34,893 nucleotides of DNA from an uncultured Woeseiaceae bacterium (GTDB lineage Bacteria; Pseudomonadota; Gammaproteobacteria; Steroidobacterales; Woeseiaceae): the NCBI GenBank assembly GCA_937944275.1, contig CALDZH010000026.1:1-34893 (forward strand). Reading direction: 5' to 3'. The position numbers and the translations under genes are program-made. Each line of letters opens with the position of its first letter. The stretch's first letter is position 1. Below the pieces are notes generated by a model that saw nothing but the letters and a program-made list of their open reading frames with translations, was not told the origin of the DNA and did no database searches. Below, piece by piece: positions 25,891 through 34,893 of this stretch.

Positions 25891-27608
25891 GCTCTCGAAT
25901 TGTAGTAGATCCTGTTACACGCATCGAAGGTCACCTCCGCATCGAAGCACAGATGGAAGGCAACCAGATCGGCCAGGCCTACTCGTCCGGTACGATGGTG
26001 CGCGGCATCGAAATTATTCTGCAGGGTCGCGATCCACGCGATGCCTGGGCATTTGCACAACGTATCTGCGGTGTGTGCACGCTCGTACATGGTGTGGCAT
26101 CAATCCGTTCCGTTGAAAATGCTATCGGTGCGAAGATCCCGCCCAACGCGGAATTGATCCGTAACCTGATGATCGGTGCACAGTACATTCACGATCACGT
26201 CATGCATTTCTATCACCTGCATGCGTTGGACTGGGTGGACGTTGTATCGGCGCTCAGCGCAGATCCAAAAGCGACAGCCGCACTAGCCACATCACTAAGC
26301 AGCTATCCGCGTTCATCGGAAGGTTACTTCCGCGACGTTCAGAAGAAAGTGAAGGACTTCGTCGAGGCCGGCCAGCTTGGCATATTCGCGAAAGCTTACT
26401 GGGGTCACCCGGAATACAAGCTGCCGCCTGAGGCCAACCTGATGGCTGTCGCACATTATCTCGATGCGCTCGAATGGCAACGCGATGTTGCCCGCCTGCA
26501 CGCGATCTTCGGTGGCAAGAACCCTCACCCGAACTTCGTTGTCGGCGGCGCGCCCTGCCCGATCGACCTGAACTCTGACTCCGCCATTAATTCCAAACGG
26601 CTGTCCGAGGTTCAAGACATCATCAACAAGATGAAGGTATTTGTTGAGCAGGTCTATGTGCCTGACACACTGGCGATTGCGAGCTTCTACAAGGATTGGT
26701 TCTATCGCGGCGAAGGCCTCGGCAACTTCATGTGCTTTGGCGATCTGCCGGGCACGAGCATGGACGATCCGGATTCCTTCCTGTTCCCGCGCGGTGCCAT
26801 CCTGAATCGCGATATTTCTACAGTCCATGATATCGATTTCACGGATGAGAGCGGCATCCAGGAATTTGTGTCCAGCTCCTGGTACGACTACTCGAGCGGT
26901 AAGGAAGCCGGCCTGCATCCGTGGCTGGGCGAGACAAACCTGAACTACACGGGTCCGCAACCGCCCTATGATCAGCTCGATGTCGAGCAGTCGTACTCGT
27001 GGCTGAAGTCACCGCGCTGGCAGGGCCACGCGATGGAAGTCGGACCGCTGGCTCGCGTTCTGATGCTTTATGCGAAGGGGCACGACCTGACGCAGCATCT
27101 TGTGAACAGCACGCTGCAGCAACTCGATATTCCGGTTCGGGCACTGTTCTCGACGCTGGGCCGGACGGCTGCGCGCACCCTCGAAACAGCGGTACTCGCA
27201 GATGGCATGCAGGGTTGGCTCGATTCGCTCATTGGCAATATCAAGGCCGGCGATACGAAGACCTTCGACGAAACTCTGTGGGAACCCGAAAGCTGGCCGA
27301 AGAGCTGCAAAGGTGTTGGTGTCATGGAAGCACCGCGCGGCGCCCTGTCTCACTGGGTCGTTATCGAGAACGGCAAGATCGACAACTACCAGGCGATCGT
27401 TCCGAGTACCTGGAATGCCGGTCCGCGCGATCCGAACGGACAGCCGGGCGCCTACGAGGCAGCGCTGGAGGATGCACATGTCATGTACGATCCCGAGCAA
27501 CCGCTTGAGATCCTGCGCACGATCCACAGTTTCGATCCGTGTATCGCCTGTGCCGTTCATGTGACGGACCCTGAAGGCGAGGAACTGGTTCAGGTGGCCG
27601 TGCGTTAG
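25887..27608 (+). CDS. hynL: [NiFe] hydrogenase large subunit (Isp-type, group 1e-like)
   Basis: 573 aa; RICGVCTLVH (L1) and DPCIACAVH (L2) Ni-Fe ligand motifs; predicted cleavage after His leaves VTDPEGEELVQVAVR. Confidence 0.96.
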   Translation: MSSRIVVDPVTRIEGHLRIEAQMEGNQIGQAYSSGTMVRGIEIILQGRDPRDAWAFAQRICGVCTLVHGVASIRSVENAIGAKIPPNAELIRNLMIGAQYIHDHVMHFYHLHALDWVDVVSALSADPKATAALATSLSSYPRSSEGYFRDVQKKVKDFVEAGQLGIFAKAYWGHPEYKLPPEANLMAVAHYLDALEWQRDVARLHAIFGGKNPHPNFVVGGAPCPIDLNSDSAINSKRLSEVQDIINKMKVFVEQVYVPDTLAIASFYKDWFYRGEGLGNFMCFGDLPGTSMDDPDSFLFPRGAILNRDISTVHDIDFTDESGIQEFVSSSWYDYSSGKEAGLHPWLGETNLNYTGPQPPYDQLDVEQSYSWLKSPRWQGHAMEVGPLARVLMLYAKGHDLTQHLVNSTLQQLDIPVRALFSTLGRTAARTLETAVLADGMQGWLDSLIGNIKAGDTKTFDETLWEPESWPKSCKGVGVMEAPRGALSHWVVIENGKIDNYQAIVPSTWNAGPRDPNGQPGAYEAALEDAHVMYDPEQPLEILRTIHSFDPCIACAVHVTDPEGEELVQVAVR

Positions 27609-27630
27609 CCGGAGCAACGCAACAAGGATT

Positions 27631-27669
27631 CGGGCCCGGACGCAACCAGCGTCCGGGCCCGTTTTTTTT
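27631..27669 (+). terminator. Rho-independent terminator of the hydrogenase operon
   Basis: Perfect 13-bp stem CGGGCCCGGACGC / GCGTCCGGGCCCG, loop AACCA, followed by T8. Confidence 0.95.
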
Positions 27670-27680
27670 CGTCTTCTATC

Positions 27681-28286
27681 TCAGGCGTGCGACCAGTTGT
27701 CGGGATCTGACGAATCACCGGGCGACAAGCCGATGATGTCGCCATCCGTCGCCACGCCCAGACCAAGTACCGTCCGGTTCGCGTAACTGAAATAGGCTGT
27801 GACCTGGTTGATTTCCAGAATCTCCCCGTCGTCGAGCCCGGCTTCTCGCAGCGCGTCGATATCGGCTTTCGCAACCTCGCCCGGATTCAGAGTCAGGCTG
27901 GCGGCGTATTCGAGCCCGGCCAGTTCGGCGCCCGAGAAAGCGTCCGCGGGCATGTGATTCTGCAGCGCCTCCCTGATGTTCGCGGCCCGTTTGTCATCAT
28001 TGAGCAACCGCGCCATGCCGGCGAAATGGTGTTCGACGCAATACTGACAATCATTCAACGAACTGACATAGACACCAATTGCCTCGAGATAGGCTTTCGG
28101 CAGAGCATTTCGAGGATGATGCAGGACATACTTGTACAGCGTCATGTGTCCCTGCATCGTGTGCGGCCGCAAACTGTGGGCCAGCATGATGTTGTCGACG
28201 TTGTTATCCGGACCCTTGATGCGATCGTAGAGGTTCCGCAAGTCACCTGCAGATTCCTCATACGAGACCGTGTTGATCCAGGTCAT
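27681..28286 (-). CDS. Peroxidase-related / AhpD-like (carboxymuconolactone decarboxylase fold) protein
   Basis: 201 aa; SSLNDCQYCVEHHFAGMARLL (CxxC...H) motif. Confidence 0.85.
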   Translation of the reverse strand: MTWINTVSYEESAGDLRNLYDRIKGPDNNVDNIMLAHSLRPHTMQGHMTLYKYVLHHPRNALPKAYLEAIGVYVSSLNDCQYCVEHHFAGMARLLNDDKRAANIREALQNHMPADAFSGAELAGLEYAASLTLNPGEVAKADIDALREAGLDDGEILEINQVTAYFSYANRTVLGLGVATDGDIIGLSPGDSSDPDNWSHA

Positions 28287-30238
28287 GCGTTCTCTCCAAA
28301 ATACATCGGGCCGCCACGGTATGCCGGGAATCCATAGCCATAGACATACACGACATCAATGTCGCTGCTGCGCTGGGCAATACCCTCCTCTACGATCTTG
28401 CCGCCTTCTTCGTACAACGCCCTCGTCAGTCGATCGACGATCTCCTCATCGGCAATCTCGCGCCGCTCGAAGCCGAGTTCAGCCGCTGTCTCCTCGATGA
28501 TTTTGTGCACCTCCGGGCATGGCGTAGGTTTGCGGTGCTCGTCGTAGATATAAAATCCGGAGCCTGATTTCTGCCCGTGGCGGTCAGCCTCCACGAGATG
28601 ATCCAGCACCCGATAGCCTGCCGGGTCACCCTTCTCCGCGTCACTGAGGGCCTGACGAGCCTTGTACCCGACATCCAGCCCCGCGAGATCAAATACGCGA
28701 AGCGGGCCCATGGCCATGCCGAAGGCCTCCATCGCTCCGTCTACTTGCTCCGGCGTTGCCCCCTCGAGCAGCAGCAACTGTGACTGCAACCCGTACGGTC
28801 GCAACATGCGGTTGCCTATGAATCCGTAACAGACGCCCGATACCACGGGGACCTTGCGAATACGCTTTGCCAGTTGCATGCAGGTTGCCAATACATCGTC
28901 TGCCGTTTTCTCACCGCGCACGACCTCGAGCAGCTTCATTATGTGCGCCGGACTGAAAAAGTGGGTGCCAATAACATCTTCCGGCCGACTCGTGGCGGCC
29001 GCGATCTGATCGACATCCTGGTATGACGTGTTGGTCGCGAGAATCGCACCTTTCTTACAGACGCCGTCGAGCCGGGCAAAGATTTTCTTCTTCAGCCCCG
29101 GGTCTTCGAATACGGCCTCGATGACCATGTCAACATCGGCAAGCGCGTCGTAGTCCGTCGATCCGCTGATCAACGCCCGGCACTGCGCGGCCTTTTCTTC
29201 AGTCAGCTTGCCGCGCTTCACACTGCCCGCGTAATTTCTCTCGATGATCGACAGCCCGCGTTCGAGCGCCTCATCGCTGATCTCGATCATGGTCACCGGT
29301 ATACCGGCGTTGGCAAAACTCATCGCGATGCCACCACCCATCGTCCCTCCGCCGATGATGCCAACGCTGTCGACAGCTCTGACCGGGGTGTCTTTCGCGA
29401 GCCCGTCGACCTTGGCCGCCTGGCGCTCGGCAAAAAAGAAATGCCGCAACGCAGCCGACTGTTTGCCCTGCATGAGTTCCGAAAATTTCTGCCGTTCGAC
29501 CTTCATACCCTCGGCGAAGGTCCCTGTTGCGGCCGCTTCGACGCAATCGACGATGGCCAGAGGCGCCACCTGGCCGCGCGCGCGCCGGGTGACCGCTGCA
29601 CGCAGGGCGTCGAAATCGCCGAACTTCGGCGGGTCGATCTCGCTGGTCCGGCGGACTGGCGCGTCGCTGTCGAGCAGTTTGCGCACATAGGTCAACGCGC
29701 CCTCGCGAAGATCGCCTGCCACAATCTCGTCGACGAGTCCGAGCTCTTTTGCTCGGGAGGCTGCCACCGGCACACCTGACGTCATCAACTCAAGCGCCGC
29801 TTCAATACCGGCAAGTCTCGGCGTACGTTGCGTGCCGCCCGCACCGGGCAGCAAGCCCAGTTTCACTTCCGGAAGGCCGATTTTGGCTGATGGAACTGCG
29901 CACCGGTAGTGTGAAGCAAGGGCTGTTTCGAAACCGCCACCCAGGGCTGTTCCGTGGATCGCCGCAACAACGAGCTTGTCCGTCGACTCGATCGCGTTGA
30001 GCAACTCCGGTAACCATGGATCCTGGATCGGTTTCCCGAACTCCGAAATGTCCGCGCCCGCGAAGAAGGTACGCCCCTCGCAGATGATCAGCACAGCCTC
30101 GCTGGCATCGTTTTGCGCCTCGGTGATAGCGTCCAGGAGCCCCTGGCGTACAGCGTGCGACAGCGCGTTCACTGGCGGGCTATCGACCGAAATGACGCCG
30201 ATATTGCCTGTAAGCGTGTATTTGACGGGAGAAGACAT
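28283..30238 (-). CDS. Multifunctional enoyl-CoA hydratase/3-hydroxyacyl-CoA dehydrogenase (FadB/FadJ-like)
   Basis: 651 aa; N-terminal crotonase domain (ALGGGFETALASHYRCA), SVGIIGGGTMGGGIAMSFANAGIPV Rossmann motif, C-terminal HAD domains. Confidence 0.93.
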   Translation of the reverse strand: MSSPVKYTLTGNIGVISVDSPPVNALSHAVRQGLLDAITEAQNDASEAVLIICEGRTFFAGADISEFGKPIQDPWLPELLNAIESTDKLVVAAIHGTALGGGFETALASHYRCAVPSAKIGLPEVKLGLLPGAGGTQRTPRLAGIEAALELMTSGVPVAASRAKELGLVDEIVAGDLREGALTYVRKLLDSDAPVRRTSEIDPPKFGDFDALRAAVTRRARGQVAPLAIVDCVEAAATGTFAEGMKVERQKFSELMQGKQSAALRHFFFAERQAAKVDGLAKDTPVRAVDSVGIIGGGTMGGGIAMSFANAGIPVTMIEISDEALERGLSIIERNYAGSVKRGKLTEEKAAQCRALISGSTDYDALADVDMVIEAVFEDPGLKKKIFARLDGVCKKGAILATNTSYQDVDQIAAATSRPEDVIGTHFFSPAHIMKLLEVVRGEKTADDVLATCMQLAKRIRKVPVVSGVCYGFIGNRMLRPYGLQSQLLLLEGATPEQVDGAMEAFGMAMGPLRVFDLAGLDVGYKARQALSDAEKGDPAGYRVLDHLVEADRHGQKSGSGFYIYDEHRKPTPCPEVHKIIEETAAELGFERREIADEEIVDRLTRALYEEGGKIVEEGIAQRSSDIDVVYVYGYGFPAYRGGPMYFGENA

Positions 30239-30315
30239 GCGAGCTCCTTTGCAAATGGCGGCACACTCTGTATCGTTGAATGCGCTACCCGAAACTACTG
30301 GGTGACTAATAAGAA

Positions 30316-30702
30316 ATGATGTACAGGCAACTCACAGAACAAGCTGAGAAGTACCTGCGGTCCTTGTATCAACAAGACGATATCGCAGGCCAGCTAAAAC
30401 GCAAGCTCGCCGACCTTATGGCGCGTGGTGAAGCCAACGCCGATGCTGCCTGCCGTGCCCTCCGGCTCAGCCGCCGGACGTTGCAGCGCCGCCTCAAGGC
30501 GGAAAAGACCAGTTTTCAGAAGGTCCTCACCGAAGTTCGCGCCGAACTTGCCGTGAACTACCTCAAGGATGCGCGGCTCAAGTCGCTCGAGATTGCCATG
30601 CTGCTTGGCTACTCGAACATCAGTTCGTTTACCACGGCGTTCAAGTCCTGGTACGACGTCCCGCCCGCAGAATACCGTCAGAAGTTTCTCGCGCTGCGCT
30701 AA
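30316..30702 (+). CDS. AraC-type DNA-binding domain protein (stand-alone HTH, no sensor domain)
   Basis: 128 aa; CRALRLSRRTLQRRLKAEKTSF... IAMLLGYSNISSFTTAFKSWYDVPPAEYR. Confidence 0.85.
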   Translation: MMYRQLTEQAEKYLRSLYQQDDIAGQLKRKLADLMARGEANADAACRALRLSRRTLQRRLKAEKTSFQKVLTEVRAELAVNYLKDARLKSLEIAMLLGYSNISSFTTAFKSWYDVPPAEYRQKFLALR

Positions 30703-30711
30703 GACGTCCGC

Positions 30712-31905
30712 CTAGTACTGCACTTTCTCGGCAACCGTTGCCCACCGCTGGTCCTGGACCTGGTACAGGTTTAGGTAGTTGGTCGCAACGTGCTTGGCAG
30801 GCCCCAGCGACAATTCCAGGTTGCCGAACGGGTCCTGGTAGGTGCGTATGCTTTCGAGACCCTCGATAAGCCTCTCCACCGTAAGATCGGGGCCCGCACG
30901 CTCCAGCGCAATGACCGTCAGGTCCGCACAGAGATATCCGATTACCGCCTGGGCAGCCGGTTCTATCCCGAAGCGCTCTTCATAGCTCGCCTGCCAGCGA
31001 CCGACCCAGGTGTCAGGCTCGACGATCGAAAAATCCGGTACATAGAACGGCGCGACAGCGTACATGCCGTTCATTCCGCCATCCGCTGCCGCAGGTATCT
31101 CCGGCAGGTACGGCACCATGTTAGTGACAACCGTGCCCTCCCAACCGGTATCCCGCACCGCGGTATAGAGAAGAATTGTGTCCTTGATGAACGAACCAAG
31201 AAACAGCAGCTCGCAGCCCGAATTCTTGATGCTTGTCGCGGTCCCCACGAAATCGGTTTCCGAGCCCTTGTGACGACCCGCATAGACGCTCTCAAGACCC
31301 AGTTCTTCAACGATTGCCTCGTAGCCCTCGACGGATTCAGCGCCGTAATCGGTCGCCGGCGCCTGCACGCATACTTTCTGGAATCCTTCCTTCTCCACCA
31401 TGTAGCGAATCGCGCCACGTACCTGGTCCTGGTAACTGAGGTTAAACGCAAACTTCAACGGGTGCAGGGGCTCGTACATCGAGCGCGCCGCGGTCAACGG
31501 AAACAGGCTCGGCACATTCGCCTCGAACAAGCGATCAAACGTCGCATGATTCATGGGCGTACCCATCGCACCCAGCATCGCAAAGATCTCATCAACATTG
31601 ATGAGCTTGTTAACCGCTTTCACGGCCAACGGAACCTGGTACTGAGCATCTTCTACGCGGAACTCGACCTTGCGCCCGTGCACGCCGCCTGCTTCATTCA
31701 GCTCAGCAAAGCGCATGCGCATGCCATTGATCATGGGGACCCCCCAGATCGCGAGGGGACCGGAAAGATCATTATGCGAACCGATTGTAATAGCCGTGCC
31801 CGTGACACCACGTGGCAGGTCGCCTGCCGGCTCGCTGTCCCCGCCCCCACAAGCAACCAGCGTTACTGTAAAAATCAGCGTCAAAAATTTCTTCATGCGT
31901 GTCAC
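30712..31905 (-). CDS. Branched-chain-amino-acid-type ABC transporter substrate-binding lipoprotein
   Basis: 397 aa; TLVACGGG lipobox, GTAITIGSHNDLSGPLAIWG, Peripla_BP_6-like pattern. Confidence 0.9.
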   Translation of the reverse strand: MTRMKKFLTLIFTVTLVACGGGDSEPAGDLPRGVTGTAITIGSHNDLSGPLAIWGVPMINGMRMRFAELNEAGGVHGRKVEFRVEDAQYQVPLAVKAVNKLINVDEIFAMLGAMGTPMNHATFDRLFEANVPSLFPLTAARSMYEPLHPLKFAFNLSYQDQVRGAIRYMVEKEGFQKVCVQAPATDYGAESVEGYEAIVEELGLESVYAGRHKGSETDFVGTATSIKNSGCELLFLGSFIKDTILLYTAVRDTGWEGTVVTNMVPYLPEIPAAADGGMNGMYAVAPFYVPDFSIVEPDTWVGRWQASYEERFGIEPAAQAVIGYLCADLTVIALERAGPDLTVERLIEGLESIRTYQDPFGNLELSLGPAKHVATNYLNLYQVQDQRWATVAEKVQY

Positions 31906-33734
31906 CCGCCGTACATACTTTGAATCAGGGTATCGTATTTGTCGCTGACAAAACTGCGCTTCAGCTTCATCGTCGGTGTAAGTTCGTCGTCTTCCGCCGT
32001 TAACAATATATCAATCAACCTGAACCTCTTGATCTGTTCGACTGAAGAAAAGCCCTGATTCACTTCAGCCACGACCCCATCAATCAACCTGACGACCTCC
32101 TTGCGTGCGCACAGCGAACGATAATCGGTGAACGGCACAGAATGCGTCTGCGCATAGTGTTCGACGTTCTCCTGATCGATCATGATCAGGCAGGTCAGAT
32201 ACTTGCGCTGATCGCCGATGACAACGGCATCTGCAATGTACGGCGAAAACTTGAGCTCGTTCTCAATGACCGACGGGGTAATATTCTTGCCACCCGCGGT
32301 AATGATGATGTCCTTGAGCCGGTCCGTGATCTTCAGGTTGCCCTCGTCGTCCATCTCACCGACGTCGCCTGTGTGTATCCAACCGTCGACGACCGTCTCG
32401 ATGGTCTTCTCTGGTTGGTTCAGGTAGCCGGAAAACTGACCGATCGAGCGAACGAGAATCTCGCCCGTTGTCTCGTCGATGCGCACTTCCGAACCCCGCA
32501 TCGCCCGGCCAACCGTCCCGTGTCGAAACTCACCACGGCGCGTCACGGTAACGATACCGGTTTCCGTCTGCCCGTAGGCCTCACGGCACGACAAGCCCAG
32601 CGCAAGGTACCAGCGCAGCAGTGCGACCGATATCGGTGCCGCGCCGGTCAACAGTGTGTGTGCCCGATCCAGACCGAGCACCTTCTTGATATTGCGGAAC
32701 ACAAGCCGATCCGCAAGCTCGTATTTCAGCTTGTCCAACGTGGACAGCGCTTCTCCGGCCAGCAGCTTGTCGGCCCGCCGGTACCCTGCGGCCAGCGCGA
32801 GTTCGTAGGCCTTGCGCCCCGCCCACGTAGCCTCGGACATGGCGGTCGAGATACGAGAGTAGAACTTCTCCCACACGCGCGGCACGGCGAACAGGTAGGT
32901 CGGCGATAATTCGACGAGATCCTGCGCGACTGTCTCCGGGCTCTCGGCAAAGTTGATGGTCGCGTTGCTGTAGATTGGGAGCCATCCCGAAAAGATACGT
33001 TCCGCCACGTGGCACAACGGCAGGTAGGTCAGCAGTTCATCATTCTCGCCCGCACCGTAGTAGTCATCGACCAGCGTAAACTGGTACATCGCGTAACGCT
33101 GCGGCAGCATCGCACCCTTTGGCAGGCCTGTAGTCCCGGACGTGTACACGAGTGCCGCCACATCGTCCGGTTGACTGTCAGCAACGATGCGCTCGACCCG
33201 ACCCGGGTTGTCGGCGCCGTATTTGCGACCCAGTTCGTACAGCGCCTCGACCGGCTCAACCTTGTCGTGCTCAAAGTCGCGCAAGCCCTTCCAATCGAAC
33301 ACCCAGACACGCTCGACGAGCGGGAGATCGCCTTCGATTTCGAGATACTTGTCGAGCTGCTCCTCGTCCTCGACAAACAGGAAGCGTGTTCTCGAATCGA
33401 TCAGTGCATGTTCGACCTGGCGCGCCTGATAGGTCGGGTAAATTCCGCTCGTGGTGCCACCCGCCAGCTGCGTGCCGTAATCCGCAAACAGCCATTCCTT
33501 GCAGTCCTCACTGAGAATGGACGCAATATCGCCGCGCTGCGCGCCGCAGGCGAGCAAGCCATTGGCGATGGCCATCGCGTACTCGCGATAATCATCCCAT
33601 GAGTAACTCTGCCAGATGCCGTAATCCTTCTCGCGCATCGCGATACGCGAGCCGCGTTTGGTGCTGTTCTTGAGAAAGAGCTGCGGCAGGGTTCTGCAGC
33701 CGTCGATGACGAGGGTCGCATCATTCATCGCCAC
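31902..33734 (-). CDS. Long-chain fatty-acid-CoA ligase / AMP-dependent synthetase
   Basis: 610 aa; LVYTSGTTGLPKGAMLP, YGQTETG, GWIHTGDVGEMDDEGNLKITDRLKDIIITAGGKNI motifs. Confidence 0.94.
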   Translation of the reverse strand: MAMNDATLVIDGCRTLPQLFLKNSTKRGSRIAMREKDYGIWQSYSWDDYREYAMAIANGLLACGAQRGDIASILSEDCKEWLFADYGTQLAGGTTSGIYPTYQARQVEHALIDSRTRFLFVEDEEQLDKYLEIEGDLPLVERVWVFDWKGLRDFEHDKVEPVEALYELGRKYGADNPGRVERIVADSQPDDVAALVYTSGTTGLPKGAMLPQRYAMYQFTLVDDYYGAGENDELLTYLPLCHVAERIFSGWLPIYSNATINFAESPETVAQDLVELSPTYLFAVPRVWEKFYSRISTAMSEATWAGRKAYELALAAGYRRADKLLAGEALSTLDKLKYELADRLVFRNIKKVLGLDRAHTLLTGAAPISVALLRWYLALGLSCREAYGQTETGIVTVTRRGEFRHGTVGRAMRGSEVRIDETTGEILVRSIGQFSGYLNQPEKTIETVVDGWIHTGDVGEMDDEGNLKITDRLKDIIITAGGKNITPSVIENELKFSPYIADAVVIGDQRKYLTCLIMIDQENVEHYAQTHSVPFTDYRSLCARKEVVRLIDGVVAEVNQGFSSVEQIKRFRLIDILLTAEDDELTPTMKLKRSFVSDKYDTLIQSMYGG

Positions 33735-34498
33735 GTCTTCCGCTTTTTCCAGCGGCGCCGCCCGCGCACGCCCTCTTCCTTCTTGCCGAGGTAGAACTCC
33801 TTGATGTCATCACTTTCGAGCAGGTGGTCACTCGGACCATCCATGACCATGCCGCCCACTTCCATCACGTATCCGCGTTGCGACACACGCAGTGCCGCAT
33901 TCGCGTTCTGCTCGACCAGCAGGATGGTCAGCCCCTGCTCACGATTCAGGCGCCCGATAATCTCGAAGATCTCGGTACACAAGGCTGGAGACAGGCCAAG
34001 CGACGGCTCATCGAGGAGTAGTAATCGAGGCCGCGCAATGAAGCCGCGGCCAATCGCCAGCATCTGTTGTTGTCCGCCCGACAGGTAGGCCGCGGGCTTG
34101 TGACGCAGGTCCCGCAGGACAGGAAAGTAGCCGTAGACCGTCTCGATATCCGCGTGAACCGCGGCCTTGTCGTGCCGGTTGTAGGCGCCCATTGCCAGGT
34201 TGTCCTCGACAGTGAGGAACGGAAACACCTCCCGCCCTTCGGGGACATGCGCTATTCCCTGCCGCGCCACCCAGTCAGGGTCGCGATTCTGGATCTCCTT
34301 GCCATCGAGCAGTACCCGCCCCTTGCGACTATCCAGAGCACCGGTCGCCGTCTTTAACAAGGTCGTCTTGCCTGCGCCGTTGGCACCGAGCACAGCGACG
34401 ATTTCCCCTTCGTTGACCTCCAGGCTGACGCCGCGAATGGCCATGATAGGGCCATAAAACGTCTCGATATTTCGCAACTCAAGAAGCGGCGTCGTCAT
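33725..34498 (-). CDS. livF: Branched-chain-type ABC transporter ATP-binding protein LivF-like
   Basis: 257 aa; GANGAGKTTLLK Walker A, YLSGGQQQMLAIGR signature, LLLLDEPSLGL Walker B. Confidence 0.93.
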   Translation of the reverse strand: MTTPLLELRNIETFYGPIMAIRGVSLEVNEGEIVAVLGANGAGKTTLLKTATGALDSRKGRVLLDGKEIQNRDPDWVARQGIAHVPEGREVFPFLTVEDNLAMGAYNRHDKAAVHADIETVYGYFPVLRDLRHKPAAYLSGGQQQMLAIGRGFIARPRLLLLDEPSLGLSPALCTEIFEIIGRLNREQGLTILLVEQNANAALRVSQRGYVMEVGGMVMDGPSDHLLESDDIKEFYLGKKEEGVRGRRRWKKRKTWR

Positions 34499-34893
34499 TC
34501 CGCGTCCTCTTCCGTTGCGCCGAGATAGGCCTGCTGTACTTCCGCGTTCTCCCGCACCTCGTCTGGCGTACCAATAGCCAGCAGCCGGCCATCATTGACA
34601 GCCATGACCCGGTCCGCCACCTGCCCAACGAGTCCCATGTCGTGTTCGACCATGACCAGCGTGACGCCGAGATCGTGCTTGATGTCCTCCAGCCAGAAGC
34701 CAACGTCGTCCGTCTCTTCGTTGTTCAGCCCGGAGGCGGGTTCGTCGAGCAGCAGCATGGTCGGTTCGGCGCACAGGGCGCGTGCCAGTTCGACATTCTT
34801 GCGGGCACCGTACGACAGATCAGCAATTCGCTCATCACGGTACTGTGCGAGTTCAAGCAGGTCGATGATGTCTTCCACCTTGCGCCGGTGCTC
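34495..34893 (-). CDS. livG: LivG-like ABC transporter ATP-binding protein, truncated at window edge
   Basis: C-terminal part with LSYGARKNVELARALCAEPTMLLLDEPASGLN; frame open to window end; ATGA overlap with livF. Confidence 0.88.
   Translation of the reverse strand, partial: EHRRKVEDIIDLLELAQYRDERIADLSYGARKNVELARALCAEPTMLLLDEPASGLNNEETDDVGFWLEDIKHDLGVTLVMVEHDMGLVGQVADRVMAVNDGRLLAIGTPDEVRENAEVQQAYLGATEEDAE

Noticed and set aside
30790-31923. 377-aa plus-strand ORF
   Set aside because: Antisense to the substrate-binding protein gene; no domain signature, typical shadow ORF.
1-34893. Search for CRISPR arrays, tRNA/rRNA genes, transposases and phage genes
   Set aside because: No regularly spaced direct repeats, RNA gene signatures or mobile-element proteins were recognised by eye; only the REP-like palindrome was found.

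Overview
The window is a dense chemolithotrophy locus, probably from a gammaproteobacterial sulfur oxidiser (taxon inferred from gene content only). (1) A long minus-strand operon (about 11645 to 57) runs HDAC-family deacylase, two radical-SAM proteins resembling LipS1/LipS2, an sLpl(AB)-like lipoate ligase, a class-I GATase-like protein, a DsrE-family protein, then hdrC1-B1-A-hyp-C2-B2. This is the canonical order of the sulfur-oxidising heterodisulfide-reductase-like (sHdr) system. (2) Divergently, a DsrE2/DsrE3-like protein and TusA. (3) Minus-strand aprM-aprB-aprA plus a CpdA-like phosphoesterase, and yeiH-sat. (4) Plus-strand molybdenum sulfite dehydrogenase, c-type cytochrome lipoprotein and rhodanese. 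(5) A plus-strand Isp-type (group 1e-like) [NiFe] hydrogenase operon with its own protease. It ends at a textbook terminator. (6) The right end carries ordinary acyl-CoA / branched-chain-substrate ABC transport genes. Points most worth a second look: the GATase homologue has lost both its Cys nucleophile and the His-Glu pair; an HDAC-type deacylase with an intact active site sits at the head of the lipoate/sHdr operon; a 45-bp REP-like palindrome lies exactly in frame inside a LipS-like gene; and a similar AT-rich element occurs upstream of both the sHdr and apr operons. The lipoate-carrier gene (lbpA) is not visible in the window.
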